Shown one piece after another: positions 26,993 to 36,150 of a stretch of DNA of 64,000 bases (position 1 is its first letter; every line of letters begins with the position of its first letter). The DNA is from Fibrella aestuarina BUZ 2 (GTDB lineage: Bacteria; Bacteroidota; Bacteroidia; Cytophagales; Spirosomataceae), in assembly GCF_000331105.1 (NCBI RefSeq), contig NC_020054.1, positions 3,594,478 to 3,658,477 on the forward strand. Direction: 5' to 3'. A program made the position numbers and the translations under genes. The notes under the pieces were generated by a model. That model did not search any database and was not told where the DNA came from. It saw only the letters and a program-made list of their open reading frames with translations.

Positions 26993-28114
26993 TCACATGG
27001 ACCAGTTGAGCCAGTTGATCGTGAGGCCGTCGATGAGCAGGCAACCGACTTCGCCCCGAGTGTCGGCATAGTTGATCAGCGTATAGCGTCCGTAGGTGGT
27101 CGTGATGGGGTTATGGGCGTAAAACGGCTTGAACAGAAGGGGGTAAACCAGTTTGAACACGTCACCATCGCGCTCTGCCAGCAGCGTATTCCCGAGCCAG
27201 CGCAGTAGATAGAGCGGCCGGTCCTGGACAGAAAACATAGACCAGAGTTGAATGCCGTCATACCGAAAGCGGATATCGGATGGCGCGGGTGGGGGTGCTG
27301 TATTGCCCAGCGCATAGCCCGCCACCATATCGTTTTTATCGGCCAGGGTGGTTACGGGCAACGTATTTGGCGCGCTAATCTGTCTAAGGAATGCCCCACC
27401 AACGCCATGCCCGGAGCTGCTCAGGACCAGGTAGGTATCGCCTTCTTTCCGGATCGTGTTGGCCTCACTGCTACCGGTTAAGTGGACTTCGCGGCTCGCT
27501 TTGTCGTAAAAATAAAGCGTACCGCCCCACTCGCCGTGGCTCCGCCCGAAGACAATATAGCGGTCGTCTTCGGCGAGTTTGGGTTGCCGACCCATAGGTA
27601 CGTTGTCGGCGTAGGGACGCCATTTGCCCTTGCTGTTCAGGGCGTAATAGCGGCCATTCGAGAAGCCAACCAACTGCCCGTTGAGCAGGCAGTGGTACTG
27701 GAAAGACTTCGTGTTGAGGCGCTTCTCATAGTCCCGGTCGCGCACCAGAGTGGGCAGCGTCAGGCAGATAAAGCCTACCGAATCGAAGAGACTCACCAGC
27801 CGGTTCTCATAAATAACTGAGTAGGAAGCGGCGTGGGCTCGATCAGCGCCGGTTTCGACCGTCGTCTGTTGGACGGTAAACGGTATGGGATTCGGACTAA
27901 GCTCAATCCGGTAACCCCGCCCTTCATACAGCACCGGTAGGCTTAGGCTGTCCTTTTGTCTTAATAGCCGCCTTGTCTCGGTGATTTCCTTGATGAGCGG
28001 CTCGAAATCGACGGATTGGGCTTTCACAGCGGGAGTCAGTAAACCGGTGATCAGGCAGATAGCCGTGGCGAACAGTAGCCCAAATGGTCTGGTTGGTAGC
28101 CTGTTTTGTAGCAT
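26993..28114 (-). CDS. Exported protein of unknown function
   Basis: A 373-residue protein with a signal peptide (residues 1-32, ending AVKAQ). The body has repeated short beta segments (for example YIVFGRSHGEWGGTLYFYD and YTLINYADTRGEVGCLLI) that could form a propeller, but I recognise no family. It starts 13 nt after the lipoprotein gene at 28128, so it is the last gene of a three-gene unit with that lipoprotein and the ABC permease fusion. Confidence 0.7.
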   Translation of the reverse strand: MLQNRLPTRPFGLLFATAICLITGLLTPAVKAQSVDFEPLIKEITETRRLLRQKDSLSLPVLYEGRGYRIELSPNPIPFTVQQTTVETGADRAHAASYSVIYENRLVSLFDSVGFICLTLPTLVRDRDYEKRLNTKSFQYHCLLNGQLVGFSNGRYYALNSKGKWRPYADNVPMGRQPKLAEDDRYIVFGRSHGEWGGTLYFYDKASREVHLTGSSEANTIRKEGDTYLVLSSSGHGVGGAFLRQISAPNTLPVTTLADKNDMVAGYALGNTAPPPAPSDIRFRYDGIQLWSMFSVQDRPLYLLRWLGNTLLAERDGDVFKLVYPLLFKPFYAHNPITTTYGRYTLINYADTRGEVGCLLIDGLTINWLNWSM

Positions 28115-28127
28115 CGAAATTGGCTAA

Positions 28128-28967
28128 TTATAGATGGCTGGCGGTTTCGTTGAGGACGGTCGAAAAACCCAGTGCGAAGGAACGCCGGTGACGGAACCGG
28201 CCATTTTTGGCGACGGCCTCTTCCAGCAGAGCGTAGGCTTTGGCGGCGTCATCGGGGGTGGCGTATAGCGTCGCCCAGGCGTCGGTAGCGGAGAAGGGCG
28301 TGAGCGCAATTGCCCCGTAGTAAAAGTTGATGGGCAGGTTGACGATGCCCGGCTTGAACAGGATGATGTGGCTGTCGTGGATGGCTCGAAAAAAGAGCGC
28401 GTAAAAGGTCAGTGTATGCTTTACCCGTTGCCGAATCTGTTCGTCGGATTGGGGGGCGGCGGGCTTCCTGAAAATGGTGTTGGCCAGTTCGAGAAATCGG
28501 TTAGCGTCCTTACCCAGATTCAGCCGGTAGGCACGGTATTCCAGATCGACGGGTTTACCGTTGACCCGTTTGCCCAGCCGCATGGAAAACCCATTTGGTC
28601 TCAGGTCCAAATCGCGAAAGGTGCTGTCCCGAATAGACAGGTTTGTGCCCTGCACCAGGTAGCGGTCTCGGGTGTAGCGCCCGTAATAAATAGACTGGCA
28701 AAACCCCGTCGAGTCAAAATGCAGCAAGCCGTGGCCCAGGGTGGCGGCCAACTGCTGAATCGCGGCGTTTTCAGCATCGGTCATCCCGCGGGCTTTGTTA
28801 TACACGTTGATGCGGGCCACATAGAACGTACCCAGTATTGATGACTGCGCTGCGCTGATGGCGGCACGCGATTGCTCGGTCGGTTCGCGCCAACAGCCTG
28901 TCAGCAGCAACAGCCCAAGAAGGCTCAACAGGCCAAGCGAGGCAGGTTTTGTGCGTCTGTTGCTCAT
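28128..28967 (-). CDS. Putative lipoprotein of unknown function
   Basis: A 279-residue protein with a clear lipobox (LLTGC, Cys25) after a hydrophobic stretch. The mature region is helical and basic with no motif I recognise. It lies 72 nt after the ABC permease fusion and 13 nt before the exported protein gene, on the same strand, so these three are probably cotranscribed. Confidence 0.72.
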   Translation of the reverse strand: MSNRRTKPASLGLLSLLGLLLLTGCWREPTEQSRAAISAAQSSILGTFYVARINVYNKARGMTDAENAAIQQLAATLGHGLLHFDSTGFCQSIYYGRYTRDRYLVQGTNLSIRDSTFRDLDLRPNGFSMRLGKRVNGKPVDLEYRAYRLNLGKDANRFLELANTIFRKPAAPQSDEQIRQRVKHTLTFYALFFRAIHDSHIILFKPGIVNLPINFYYGAIALTPFSATDAWATLYATPDDAAKAYALLEEAVAKNGRFRHRRSFALGFSTVLNETASHL

Positions 28968-29039
28968 AGGGATGATTGACCGATTCGATCCGAAACGGCC
29001 CGAAAAGGTAAGTGGAGAACGGGTTAAACCAGAACCGGC

Positions 29040-31991
29040 TCAGCGGCGAACGAGGATTTTGCGGTTATCGAATCGGTTCACATCCGACCAGGCCCCCAGT
29101 GGGTCGATCACAACGGCAACAGCGTTGTCGGGACGGGGTAGCCAGAAGGCCTTATCCTCACGCCCGGCGGTGGAGGGTTTCACCAGTTGCCGGTGGATGA
29201 CCTGCCCGCGGTTGTCGAGCAGGGCCAGCGGTACGTAGTCGTTGAGGAGCCGCTCCTGCATAGCGCCGAGCCCATCGTCGAGGTATTTGTGAGCGACGAT
29301 GTGTACACCAAGGCGGTCGTCATAATGCCCGATTGCGCCCACGGCCATACTGAAACCAGGGCGCTCGGTCAGGTACGTGGTGGCGTATCGGAGCGAGTCG
29401 GGGAGGGCGTTGTGCAGGGCAGCTACGTACCCAGCCGGATTGCCCGCCGGGTGCTGCTGATGGTACTGCCCAATCTGCCGACAAAGCGACTCGTGTCCCC
29501 AGACTTCGCCGATGCAGGTAAGCGAAAGGGGAGCTTTGGCCGTCGCCACATACGAGGCGGCGGGGGCGTCGCTCACGGTCGGCTCCCGCTTGAGCTGTTG
29601 ACCACGCCCGCGCCGGTAGAGGGCGTCGAACTGCGCCAGCTGGATAGTTAGCCAGTCGTCGCCGCGGTGTTGCTGCACAATGCGGGTAGCCAAGTACGTG
29701 GCGAGCCCGTCGGTCAGCAGGCCATTCGGGTGGGGGGTCGGTTTCAGGCCAGCGGCGAGCCATTGGTTCAGCACCTGTTTGGTCACGGCCATATCGAGCC
29801 AGCCAGCGTCGGTGAGCCGGGCGGTGTTAGTCATCCAGCCCTCACGCTCCGACAGCCGAATCTGGCCGCGACGTGGGAGCCCGGCAACAGGCCCTGCCAT
29901 CGGCGTCGTAAAGGGCGTTTCCGTAACATGCAGCGTCTCGGTCGGGAACGTACCCAGCCAGCGTGACCCCTGTTGCAAGGCCCGCCTAACGGCCAGCTGA
30001 ATGGCCGCGCGGTTTTGCGGATGTACGTAATGATACTGCACGTTGATCCGCTGCGCGCCCACGCTCACCTGCTCCGTTGTGGTGGTGTAGGGTGTAATGC
30101 GTGTATTGGTAGTTGTCTGATTGTCAAGAGTATATAGCCAGTCGATGCAGCCGATGGTTGCCAGAACGACAAGCGTCAGTATGGTCAGGTACGTTGGGGT
30201 CAGGCTGGCCCGAAAGCGAGTGAGCAACCGGGGCAGACCCACCCATTCGCCGCGTTGCGCGAGCCGGGTCGCCAGCAACAGCAACCCCGCGCCCACCACC
30301 GACCACAGCACCGCCAGCCCGTTGCGAACAGCGGATAGACCTCGGTAGCCCGTCAATTCGGAATACTGGTCTGAGCCGGGCAGGTAGCTATACAGCCATT
30401 GCCCGTTGGGCCACACCGTTGCCGCCGTTGAGCTGTTGAGGTAGGCCAGACTGCCTAAACCGATGAGCAGCACCAGATGACCCGCAAACCGGTTGGGTAC
30501 GATGCTTTGCACCAGCACCGCCAATGCAATAAGCTGGGCGTAGCGAAGTAGCCCATCGGCCAGCAAATCCGTGGCATACAATCGCCAGTCGATGGGCGTT
30601 TGCCCGTTGGACCATTGGAGGTAAACGCCCGTCAGAAAAATCAGGACCGTCAGGGCCGTTGCCAGTACAAACAGCGCTCCGGCTTTGCCCAGCAGCCGTA
30701 TCCAGTTGGGCTGGGGCGTGGCGTCGGTGAGCAGCCAGAGGTTGGTGGTCCGTTCCCGATGCAGTAGTTCGCCCGTAAAAACGACGAGAAACAGGCTGAT
30801 ATACAGGTGCATGGGTATGCGAACGAACGTCATGCGCGAGGTGAACGGAAGTAACCGTTGGCCGCTGGCCAGCGCATCGGTGGGGACATCGCCCAGCCCA
30901 TTGGCGTAGCCCAGAATGCCCAGCACGAGCAACAGCAAGGCCACCAGCAAGGCCGGTTGGCGGACCAGCCAGCGTACATCGGTCCAGGCCAGCCGCACCA
31001 CGATGCGCCACGAAACCAGCAGGCCCGCCACTTCGGGTTTGACGATGGGTAGTGGAGCCGAAGCAAGGAACGAGGTGTCGGCAACGACGCCCTGATCAGC
31101 CTGTTTGTTCGTGTTGTTCCAGCTTTTCATCAGCTGCATCCAGCGGCGCGATAAGTTGGGAAACACAGGCCCCTGATCGAGCCAGTAGGGGAAGGAGAGC
31201 CGGGCGTCGGCGCGGGTCAGCAGCCAGCCGCTAAGGCCCAGCCAGAGCAGGCGGTTGATGAACAGCAACGCCGGCCAGCCGGGCAGGGTGGTGTTCTTGT
31301 CACTGATTGGGAGGTTCTCTACCGCCTGCCGGATCGCCAGCATCCCGAACGGGTCAAGCACCTGCATCCAGTCGAGGTCGACAACGGCCGAATAGCCCAA
31401 CTGCAACAGCGTCGATCCCAGCGTGAGGGCAAGCAGGGTGAGGTAAGCGCCGGCAATGTGCCGCAACAACGCAGTCAGGGCAAACGAAAGGCAGGTAATG
31501 ATCAACACGTTGGGCAGTAGTAGCCAGCCGAAGCCGTCGAGCAGAGCCAGTAGCGGGAAGTCCGTCCAGGTGGTGTTCGCCGCACCCACCGGCGTGTTGA
31601 TCCAAATCGGCAGGGTTAGCACACCGAGCGTGTAGCTAAGCCCCAGCAATACCCCCACGGCCAACGTACCCAGAAAGTGCCCCAGGAAGTAGGTTCGGGC
31701 CTGAAGGGGTAAGGCATACAGGTACGTACCTACGCGATGCTCGCGGTCGCGGAGCAGGGTTTGCCCCGTCAGCAAGGCCACCGAAGTAATCAGCAGCGGC
31801 CCCAGGTTGGTAAAGGCTCCGTAGAACAAGACTGGCGCGTTGGTCAACAGGCGTACGTCGGCCAGTTGGTGGAAGGTGAGCAGCGCCGTCAGCGCCCCCT
31901 GCGCCAGCATCAGCGCGAGCAAGGCCCAAAACAGGGGTTGACGGAACTGGTAGCGAAGCGCAAAACGGACGGGAATAAGCCAATCGTACAT
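29040..31991 (-). CDS. ABC-2-type permease fused to degenerate M1-peptidase-like domain
   Basis: A 983-residue protein. The N-terminal about 600 residues hold two sets of transmembrane helices like the ABC-2 permease half of known Bacteroidetes 'ABC permease/M1 aminopeptidase' fusions. The C-terminal 330 residues resemble an M1 (gluzincin) domain, but the zinc site is lost. Where HExxH-x18-E is expected, residues 738-742 read KQVLN and residue 761 is Asp (TDGLATYLA), with exact 18-residue spacing. It is therefore probably a non-catalytic periplasmic or membrane domain. The ATG at 31991 is preferred to one 11 codons upstream. No ABC ATPase gene is adjacent. It leads a three-gene unit. Confidence 0.82.
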   Translation of the reverse strand: MYDWLIPVRFALRYQFRQPLFWALLALMLAQGALTALLTFHQLADVRLLTNAPVLFYGAFTNLGPLLITSVALLTGQTLLRDREHRVGTYLYALPLQARTYFLGHFLGTLAVGVLLGLSYTLGVLTLPIWINTPVGAANTTWTDFPLLALLDGFGWLLLPNVLIITCLSFALTALLRHIAGAYLTLLALTLGSTLLQLGYSAVVDLDWMQVLDPFGMLAIRQAVENLPISDKNTTLPGWPALLFINRLLWLGLSGWLLTRADARLSFPYWLDQGPVFPNLSRRWMQLMKSWNNTNKQADQGVVADTSFLASAPLPIVKPEVAGLLVSWRIVVRLAWTDVRWLVRQPALLVALLLLVLGILGYANGLGDVPTDALASGQRLLPFTSRMTFVRIPMHLYISLFLVVFTGELLHRERTTNLWLLTDATPQPNWIRLLGKAGALFVLATALTVLIFLTGVYLQWSNGQTPIDWRLYATDLLADGLLRYAQLIALAVLVQSIVPNRFAGHLVLLIGLGSLAYLNSSTAATVWPNGQWLYSYLPGSDQYSELTGYRGLSAVRNGLAVLWSVVGAGLLLLATRLAQRGEWVGLPRLLTRFRASLTPTYLTILTLVVLATIGCIDWLYTLDNQTTTNTRITPYTTTTEQVSVGAQRINVQYHYVHPQNRAAIQLAVRRALQQGSRWLGTFPTETLHVTETPFTTPMAGPVAGLPRRGQIRLSEREGWMTNTARLTDAGWLDMAVTKQVLNQWLAAGLKPTPHPNGLLTDGLATYLATRIVQQHRGDDWLTIQLAQFDALYRRGRGQQLKREPTVSDAPAASYVATAKAPLSLTCIGEVWGHESLCRQIGQYHQQHPAGNPAGYVAALHNALPDSLRYATTYLTERPGFSMAVGAIGHYDDRLGVHIVAHKYLDDGLGAMQERLLNDYVPLALLDNRGQVIHRQLVKPSTAGREDKAFWLPRPDNAVAVVIDPLGAWSDVNRFDNRKILVRR

Positions 31992-32011
31992 GACATAATT
32001 GCCGGTTAGAG

Positions 32012-32053
32012 CCGTTATCGCCAACTAGGTACGTGCCCAGTTGGCGATAACGG
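32012..32053. repeat. Perfect 15-bp inverted repeat
   Basis: Arms 32012-32026 and 32039-32053 are exact complements. The 12-nt loop contains GGTACGT. It lies upstream of the ABC permease fusion and downstream of the Gfo/Idh/MocA gene, both on the minus strand. Confidence 0.85.
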
Positions 32054-32153
32054 ATTCATTGATCGCAAAATAGTCACTGGATAAGTTCGATCGGTTTACC
32101 TTTTCTTCGTTGAGAGTGGTAATCGACCAGCCGTCACGTAGTGATGGAAAAGG

Positions 32154-33377
32154 CTACAGGCGGGCGTACTGGCGGATGTATTGCTGATCGACAACGGGCT
32201 GTATGTGGCGGGTGGCTACTTTTTTGCCGGTTCGGGCCGCCTCGTAAATCGCTTCGATCAGCTGCACGTCGCGCAGGCCCAGTTCGCCGGGTAGGGTCGT
32301 GGGCGTGCCATTCAGTACGCACTGCGCAAAGGCATCCATCTGTCGGGCTTGCTGGTTCACATTGTCCAGCTTCATGTTGCCCCGGCTCGTTTTGCCCCGA
32401 ATGCCCCCGTAGCCGTAGGCCGGTTCCAGTTCAAACCAGCCCTTGGCCGCTTCGGCGCGAAGTTTATTGTAGGTATCGTTGTAGCTGGTGCGGCAGTCGG
32501 CCACTGTGCCATCGGCAAACTGAAGCTGAAACGTCATGCCTTCTTCCACCTCCGTGAACTTCTCCCGGTCGGTGATGGGGTGAAACCGGGCCGTCACCGA
32601 CACGGGTAACTGCCCTTTCGTATAGAGGGACCCTTGTAGGCAATAAATGCCCACATCGGGCAGCGGGCCGCCACCCGCCAGGGCCTTATTGAGCCGCCAG
32701 GGCGTGTCGTAGCCTTCTTTCTGACCGTTTTCAGCGACGAGGTGGCGAACCGGCCCAAAAAGCTGCCGTTGGCCCAACTCCATCATGTTCTGGTTGTGCG
32801 GCTCAACGTGCAGCCGGTAGCCCACCGACAGTTGCTTGCCCGCAGCTTTGCAGGCGGCAATCATGCGCCGGGCGTCGGCGGTGGTGGTAGCCATCGGTTT
32901 CTCGCAGATCACGTGCTTCCCCGCTTTTGCCGCCCGCACCACAAAGTCGGCGTGTAGGGCATTGGGTAGCACCACATACACAATGTCGATGGCGGGGTTA
33001 GTCGCGATCTGGTCGAACGTCTGGTAGGTATAGATGTTTTTGTCCGGGATGTTGTAGGTCTGCTTCCAGGTTTTAGCCTTGTTGGGCGTGCCCGTCACGA
33101 TGCCCGTGAGGCGGCAGTACTGGGTTTCCTGGAGGGCGGGTCCCAGCTGGCCTTCGCTGTATTTGCCTAGCCCAACCAGCGCAATCCCTAGCTTTTTTAT
33201 CGTCTGCCCCGCTGCTGTCTGCGTAGTCGAATCGGTAGATTCGCCGTTGCTGTCAGCGCTGCTACCGGCGCAGTTATAGAGACTCAACGAAGGCAACGTG
33301 AGGGCAGTGAGGCCCATTCGCTGCAAAAACGCCCGACGGGCCTGCGGGCTTTCGAACAGAGGCTTGGCTTGTTGCAT
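32154..33377 (-). CDS. Exported Gfo/Idh/MocA-family oxidoreductase, probable Tat lipoprotein
   Basis: A 407-residue protein. The N-terminus carries a twin-arginine motif (RRAFLQ) and a hydrophobic stretch ending in YNCAG, suggesting Tat export and lipidation. The Rossmann part is GIALVGLGKYSEGQLGPAL, and the family catalytic-type motif ICEKPMATT is present. It is probably an NAD(P)-binding sugar oxidoreductase in the periplasm or at the membrane. The ATG at 33377 is chosen because the upstream 33 codons of the open frame carry no export or family features. It lies on the same strand as the aldo/keto reductase upstream. Confidence 0.88.
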   Translation of the reverse strand: MQQAKPLFESPQARRAFLQRMGLTALTLPSLSLYNCAGSSADSNGESTDSTTQTAAGQTIKKLGIALVGLGKYSEGQLGPALQETQYCRLTGIVTGTPNKAKTWKQTYNIPDKNIYTYQTFDQIATNPAIDIVYVVLPNALHADFVVRAAKAGKHVICEKPMATTTADARRMIAACKAAGKQLSVGYRLHVEPHNQNMMELGQRQLFGPVRHLVAENGQKEGYDTPWRLNKALAGGGPLPDVGIYCLQGSLYTKGQLPVSVTARFHPITDREKFTEVEEGMTFQLQFADGTVADCRTSYNDTYNKLRAEAAKGWFELEPAYGYGGIRGKTSRGNMKLDNVNQQARQMDAFAQCVLNGTPTTLPGELGLRDVQLIEAIYEAARTGKKVATRHIQPVVDQQYIRQYARL

Positions 33378-33478
33378 AAAAAGAGGCGTTTGCGCCGCAT
33401 CCGGCTTTCCTCTCTTTACGCATAACCTAGCCGACCGGTCTTGATTTTCTATCCAGCGGCGGGGGAACTGAACCACCC

Positions 33479-34297
33479 TTACAAATAATCCATCGGGTGG
33501 TCGGCGATGCGGGTGTTGTCGAAGAAGGTATTGAGTTGCTGGAAGTCGGCCTCGGTGAGTTCGAAGTCGAACACGTCGAAATTCGCCCGGATCCGGTCTT
33601 TGTGAACCGACTTCGGGATGGTCACCACGCCGTGTTGCACCGACCAGCGCACCAGGATCTGGTAGGTACTCTTTCCGTAGCGTTCGGCGATAGCGACCAG
33701 CCGCGGGTCGTGCTGCTTCTGCCCCCGCACCAGCGGCGCGTAGCCTTCCAACTGAATGCCCTTCGCCCGGCAGTAGTCGAGCACCTCAGGTACGTAGCAG
33801 TAGGGGCTGAACTCGATCTGGTTGACGGCGGGCGTCACGGTAGCGGTCTCGAAGAGTTCGTCGAGGTGGGGCGGGTAATAGTTGGAGACCCCGATGGCCC
33901 GGGTACGTCCCTCGGCGTAGAGCCGTTCGAGTGCCCGCCAGGTATCGCGCCGGTGTTCGCGGATGGGCCAGTGAATCAGGTACAGGTCGACCACGTCGAG
34001 ACCCAGCTTGGTCAGGCTCTCGTCGAACGCGCGCAACGTGCTGTCGAAGCCATGATCGGCGTTCCAGACTTTGGTGGTGATGAAAACCTCGTTTCTGGGT
34101 ACGTTGCTGGCCGCGAGCGCGGCGGCTACGTCGCGTTCGTTACCGTAGATCGCCGCCGTGTCGATGAGGCGACAGCCCAGCGCAAGGGCATCTTCCACGG
34201 CTTGCTGGACGTCGTTACGCTGCTTCGGCGCATACACACCCAGGCCCAGCAACGGCATCGTAACGCCGTTATTTAAGGTAACGGAAGGAATGGTCAT
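33479..34297 (-). CDS. Aldo/keto reductase
   Basis: A 272-residue TIM-barrel NADPH-dependent carbonyl reductase. The catalytic tetrad is visible: Asp and Tyr in LIDTAAIYGNERD, Lys in ITTKVW and His in YLIHWP. The cofactor signature IPKSVHKDRI is near the C-terminus. The longer open frame starts inside the intergenic hairpin; ATG 34297 gives the usual family start (TLNNGVTMPLLGLG). It lies between two exported Gfo/Idh/MocA genes. Substrate unknown, cytoplasmic. Confidence 0.93.
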   Translation of the reverse strand: MTIPSVTLNNGVTMPLLGLGVYAPKQRNDVQQAVEDALALGCRLIDTAAIYGNERDVAAALAASNVPRNEVFITTKVWNADHGFDSTLRAFDESLTKLGLDVVDLYLIHWPIREHRRDTWRALERLYAEGRTRAIGVSNYYPPHLDELFETATVTPAVNQIEFSPYCYVPEVLDYCRAKGIQLEGYAPLVRGQKQHDPRLVAIAERYGKSTYQILVRWSVQHGVVTIPKSVHKDRIRANFDVFDFELTEADFQQLNTFFDNTRIADHPMDYL

Positions 34298-34318
34298 GGT
34301 AGGGGAGGTGGATAAATA

Positions 34319-34404
34319 ATGAATAATGTACGATGTACAATGCACAATGAGGCCGGGCGGCGGACTGCTAACGTAAACTCATTGTGCATCGTACATTATT
34401 CATT
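34319..34404. repeat. Intergenic inverted repeat with internal ATGTAC/ATGCAC units
   Basis: Arms 34319-34350 and 34379-34404 pair almost perfectly if a 7-nt unit (TGTACAA-type) in the left arm is bulged out. The extra copy suggests that units are gained or lost within an arm. It lies between the GH109-like gene and the aldo/keto reductase. Confidence 0.75.
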
Positions 34405-34413
34405 TAAATTCAT

Positions 34414-35844
34414 TTAAAAGGCATCGTTTAGGGCGAAGATGGGGGCGTTGGTTTTCCACTTGCCGCGGGTGAAATCGGGGACCTCGACGAGCTGCCCGCC
34501 TTTGGCGATGCTCTTTTCCGATAAGGGGCTGATGGCGCTCCAGACGGCCGCGTCGTAGACGTCGATGGGGGGCTGGGTTTTGTATTTCACCGCTTCGATA
34601 AACGCCCGCATCACGAAGAAGTCGATCCCGCCGTGGCCCGCTTTGTCGGCATTGGCGGCGTGTTTCTTCCAGAGCGGATGATCAAATTCGGCTTCGTAGG
34701 CCGCAAACGGTTCCCAGCTATGGGCTTTGGGCTTGTCGCCTTTGGCCGTGCGGTTCTGAAAAAACACACTGTCGTTATCGTCCATCCAGATGCCTTCGGT
34801 GCCCTGCGCCCGGAAACCCAGCGAGTAGGGGCGGGGCGAATTGGTGTCGTGGATAATCACGATGGTTTCGCCGTTGGCGCACTGGAGCATGGTCGTGACC
34901 ACATCGCCCAGCTTGAAGTTGACGTTGGCATTCGGGTGATTGGCCCCGCCATTGTCGACGACGTATTTGTGCAGGCCCCGGCTCTTGGTAGCGGTGCTGC
35001 TCAGGGCCGTGAAGCGGTTGCCCCGGTTGATGTTGAGCCAGTGCGCCACCGGCCCCAGCCCGTGGGTGGGGTAGATATCGCCGTTGCGGTCGACGGAGTG
35101 CTGCGTGCGCCAGCGGGCCTCCGCGTAGCCCTTCGCGCCAAACTCGACACCCCCGCCGGCATAGTGTTTGCCGTCGTTGAACTTCACCGCCCGCAGGTCG
35201 TGCTGGTAGCCGCAGTGGGCATACGTCATTTCGCCAAACAGCCCCTGTCGGATCATGTTCAGCACCATTAGCACATCGCGCCGATAGCAGACATTCTCCA
35301 GAATCATGCAGGGCGACCCCGTTTTCTCAAACGTATTCACCAAATCCCACGACTCGTTGAGCGTGACCGTCGCCGAGACTTCCACGCCAGCGTATTTGCC
35401 GGCTTTCATGGTTTCGACGGCCATTGGCGTGTGCCACTCCCAGGGCGTAGCGATCACCACCCCATCGATATCGTCGCGTTTGAGCAGCTCTTTGAAGGCT
35501 TCATCCCGGCGAGCGCCCCCACCGTTGCCGTACACGACCGGGCGGGGTTTGCCGAGCTTATCGAACAGGGCAAGGGTTTGCTGTATGGCCTCGTCGCTGG
35601 TATCGCAGATGGCGGGAATCTGCACGTCGGGGCGGTAGAGCGCCTGCTGGATGTGGTCGCGGCCGCGGAAGCCCGTACCGATGAAACCGAGCCGAACGGG
35701 CTTGTCGTCGGCCATAAGTGAACCGGGCCTTGCGTTAGTCAGCAGGCTGGGTACCCCGCCAAAACCAGACAGGCTACTGGGGACGAGGGCGGCCGCAAAA
35801 GCGGCATCACGCAGGAAAACACGGCGCGTAGAACGGTTCGGCAT
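34414..35844 (-). CDS. Exported Gfo/Idh/MocA-family oxidoreductase, GH109-like
   Basis: A 476-residue protein with a Tat-type N-terminus (STRRVFLRDAAF) and a Rossmann start LGFIGTGFRGRDHI. The long form with GVVIATPWEWHTPMAV and HCGYQHDLRAVKF resembles the NAD-dependent GH109 glycosidase group (alpha-N-acetylgalactosaminidase-like), though simple dehydrogenases share the fold. Periplasmic. It is probably first in a unit with the aldo/keto reductase and second Gfo/Idh/MocA gene, separated by a hairpin. Confidence 0.86.
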   Translation of the reverse strand: MPNRSTRRVFLRDAAFAAALVPSSLSGFGGVPSLLTNARPGSLMADDKPVRLGFIGTGFRGRDHIQQALYRPDVQIPAICDTSDEAIQQTLALFDKLGKPRPVVYGNGGGARRDEAFKELLKRDDIDGVVIATPWEWHTPMAVETMKAGKYAGVEVSATVTLNESWDLVNTFEKTGSPCMILENVCYRRDVLMVLNMIRQGLFGEMTYAHCGYQHDLRAVKFNDGKHYAGGGVEFGAKGYAEARWRTQHSVDRNGDIYPTHGLGPVAHWLNINRGNRFTALSSTATKSRGLHKYVVDNGGANHPNANVNFKLGDVVTTMLQCANGETIVIIHDTNSPRPYSLGFRAQGTEGIWMDDNDSVFFQNRTAKGDKPKAHSWEPFAAYEAEFDHPLWKKHAANADKAGHGGIDFFVMRAFIEAVKYKTQPPIDVYDAAVWSAISPLSEKSIAKGGQLVEVPDFTRGKWKTNAPIFALNDAF

Positions 35845-36150
35845 GGGGAGGGTAGTGAGTCGTTACCTAGAGGTAAACATACGACGAAGCGCCGAGGTTT
35901 TAATGAACGATTTGAGCGGAGGGTCCGTTACGTTACTGCCCAGATAGAACCCGTATTTTGTTTAATCTTTGTGAGTAAAAGTTGAACAAGATCAGCGCGC
36001 GGCGGGTTATCTATCTGACCATTGCACGCCTGTGAGCGACGAATTTTGGCCGGTGACGATCAGTACGAAGTGACCCCGCTCTAAGGTCTGCCTGTGTTGA
36101 AGACATACTTTCTTACGACAGGTTGAACCGATTTTGATTAGAAACCTACC
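35845..36150. other. 306-bp divergent intergenic region
   Basis: It separates the minus-strand GH109-like gene from the plus-strand PTPS gene. A near-match -7 element (TATGTTTA on the minus strand, 35874-35881) may drive the former. No clear consensus element was found for PTPS. I see no ORF or RNA gene. Confidence 0.5.

Noticed and set aside
29040..31991. Active M1 aminopeptidase annotation
   Set aside because: All zinc ligands are substituted (KQVLN and D761), so peptidase activity should not be claimed.
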